Shown piece after piece: positions 5,871 through 7,127 of a stretch of DNA of 7,127 bases. The DNA lies in the NCBI GenBank assembly GCA_031273285.1, contig JAISSE010000226.1, forward strand, positions 1 through 7,127, given 5' to 3'. A program made the translations under genes and the position numbers. How positions within the stretch are numbered: the first letter of the stretch is position 1; each line of letters starts with the position of its first letter. Under the pieces are notes generated by a model. It had not been told where the DNA came from. It saw only the letters and a program-made list of their open reading frames with translations, and did no database searches. This DNA is from Prevotellaceae bacterium (GTDB taxonomy: Bacteria > Bacteroidota > Bacteroidia > Bacteroidales > UBA932).

Positions 5871-7127
5871 CGGTCGGTCGCGTTCCGGCATTTTCCCGAT
5901 TCTGCTGCATTGCATGGCGGCGGTATTTGTCTGTTTTGCATCGGAAACCGCAGCGCAAAACAGATACTCGATAAAAGATTCGGATACCGCCGTTAGCGCC
6001 TCCGATACCGCGACATACAACCGTATTCGGCAAGCCATGTCGAATAAAAAACTCACGAAAAGGGTTTTTTCGCTTCTCACCCGCAAACCAAGTATCGACA
6101 CCGTCGTTCATGAGCGGGAACTCTCCGTCGACAAGCAGTTTGAGCCGTATGAGGGCAGGATAATCAACGATATCGAAGTGATTGTCCTGCCTCCGTTCGG
6201 ATATGATGTCGGGAAATTCGATTCGGTGAAGAACATGAAACGGATTGAACAACTCGGCAACAACGCTCATGCAAGAACACGTGCATGGGTTCTGAAAAAC
6301 AGCTTGATGTTCAGGAAAGGCGAAGCAATAGACCCTCTCATAATGGCGGAAACGGAGTCTTTCATCCGCAATATCGAATATGTCAATGATGTCGGCATAC
6401 GGATAGATTCGATTTCGGACTTCGGTGCAAACGTGAAGGTTATCGTGCAGGACAACTGGTCTGTCGGCGCATACGTCCGCAACGTGTCGTCGAAAGTCGA
6501 TGTTGAGCTTTTTGACAGAAATTTCATCGGGCTGGGTAACAATTTCAGTCTCCGGGGGGTATTCAATGCTCATACGGACAGGAATTTCGGAGGCGGAGTA
6601 AGATACGGATACCCCAACTTTCTAAAAACTTTCATCAATATCGACGCTTCGTATTTCGACGATATTTTATCGACAAACCGTATCCTTTCGCTCGAAAGAC
6701 CTCTGCAAAAAAATCTTAATCTTTTCGGACAGGTCAGCAACAATCTGAGGGAAATAAATTTGGCTCACACCGTATGGGATTCCGTTTCGCCGACATACAG
6801 CGGGGAATTTTCGGCTTCGCTGGGATATGCTTTCAATCCTGACAAAAACGACAATACCTTTGTTGTTTCAGCCCGTTTTTTCGACAGAAATCCGCAGTAC
6901 AGGGGTGTCGACAAGCCCGAAAATCCCGAAAATTATCAGTATGTCCGAAACCGGATGTCCCTGCTGCAACTGAATTTTTTCCGGCAAAAATATTTCCGTA
7001 CCCATATGGTTAACAGCCTCGGAAAACCCGAAAACTTTGCATACGGATATAACGTGGCGGCGCAGTTCGGCTTTTCGGAGTGGCCTCAGTTCTCCAAACG
7101 CGGCATTTACACTTCGCTGAAAATAGC
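5863..7127 (+). CDS. Omp85/BamA-like outer-membrane protein with POTRA domain (3' end outside window)
   Basis: An open frame of 421 codons that runs off the window, so the C-terminus is missing. Residues 1-31 form a signal peptide: a short basic start, hydrophobic IFPILL...MAAVFVCFA, and likely cleavage after ETAA. Residues 100-200 look like one POTRA domain (NDIEVIV, the helix pair around ARAWVLKNSLMFRKGEAI and ETESFIRNIEYV, then VKVIVQDNWS). From about 215 the sequence turns to alternating beta-barrel strands, opening with FDRNFIGLGNNFSLRG, the D-N-x-x-G-x-G motif typical of Omp85 barrels. The protein is likely in the outer membrane, in protein assembly or export; it is not clearly BamA itself because only one POTRA is seen. 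The ATG at 5863 overlaps the atpC stop (ATGGCTGA), which indicates translational coupling. A later ATG at codon 18 would destroy the signal peptide. Confidence 0.82.
   Translation, partial: MADGRSRSGIFPILLHCMAAVFVCFASETAAQNRYSIKDSDTAVSASDTATYNRIRQAMSNKKLTKRVFSLLTRKPSIDTVVHERELSVDKQFEPYEGRIINDIEVIVLPPFGYDVGKFDSVKNMKRIEQLGNNAHARTRAWVLKNSLMFRKGEAIDPLIMAETESFIRNIEYVNDVGIRIDSISDFGANVKVIVQDNWSVGAYVRNVSSKVDVELFDRNFIGLGNNFSLRGVFNAHTDRNFGGGVRYGYPNFLKTFINIDASYFDDILSTNRILSLERPLQKNLNLFGQVSNNLREINLAHTVWDSVSPTYSGEFSASLGYAFNPDKNDNTFVVSARFFDRNPQYRGVDKPENPENYQYVRNRMSLLQLNFFRQKYFRTHMVNSLGKPENFAYGYNVAAQFGFSEWPQFSKRGIYTSLKI

Noticed and set aside
5812..6573. 253-codon minus-strand frame
   Set aside because: It is antisense to the Omp85-like gene, whose signal peptide, POTRA and barrel features make the plus strand the coding one.

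Overview
The window reads as chromosomal DNA from a member of the Bacteroidota, most likely Bacteroidales. Three things point there: promoter elements of the TAnnTTTG type, AT-rich leaders without Shine-Dalgarno sequences, and a gene set typical of the group (a lipoprotein S9 dipeptidyl peptidase, a very short ATP synthase epsilon subunit and a POTRA-bearing outer-membrane protein). No rRNA, tRNA, CRISPR array, transposase or complete mobile element is visible.

Left part (1-2340, all minus strand) looks accessory. It holds a 356-residue inner-membrane protein with three N-terminal and one C-terminal membrane helices around a large helical loop (38-1108), and a 189-residue two-part protein with a short GKIG-type N-terminal module and a beta-rich, probably Ig-like C-terminal part (1364-1933). 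Between them lies an 11-bp tandem repeat. Upstream of the 189-residue gene is a possible further reading frame (1906-2340) that carries a perfect 25-copy TC/AG dinucleotide tract. It is preceded by a good Bacteroidota-type promoter on the same strand (2383-2411). If the frame is real, changes in tract length would shift it, so it would be a candidate phase-variable locus. This is the most unusual object in the window.

Middle (2341-2851) is a divergent intergenic region rich in small repeats. It holds two strong palindromes (16-bp and 13-bp stems), a degenerate AATCCTG-type repeat, a tandem 14-mer and a tandem heptamer. Because the flanking reading frames point away from it, the palindromes are better explained as dispersed REP-like elements than as terminators.

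Right part (2852-7127, plus strand) is a compact, probably co-transcribed block: a DPP5-like S9 peptidase lipoprotein, ribulose-phosphate 3-epimerase (rpe), F1 epsilon subunit (atpC), and an Omp85-like protein that runs off the window. Gaps are 14 nt, 11 nt, then an 8-nt overlap. The products serve unrelated jobs (peptide catabolism, pentose phosphate pathway, energy conservation, outer-membrane assembly), so this looks like a housekeeping operon of convenience. The position of atpC behind rpe, with no beta-subunit gene directly before it, is worth noting.
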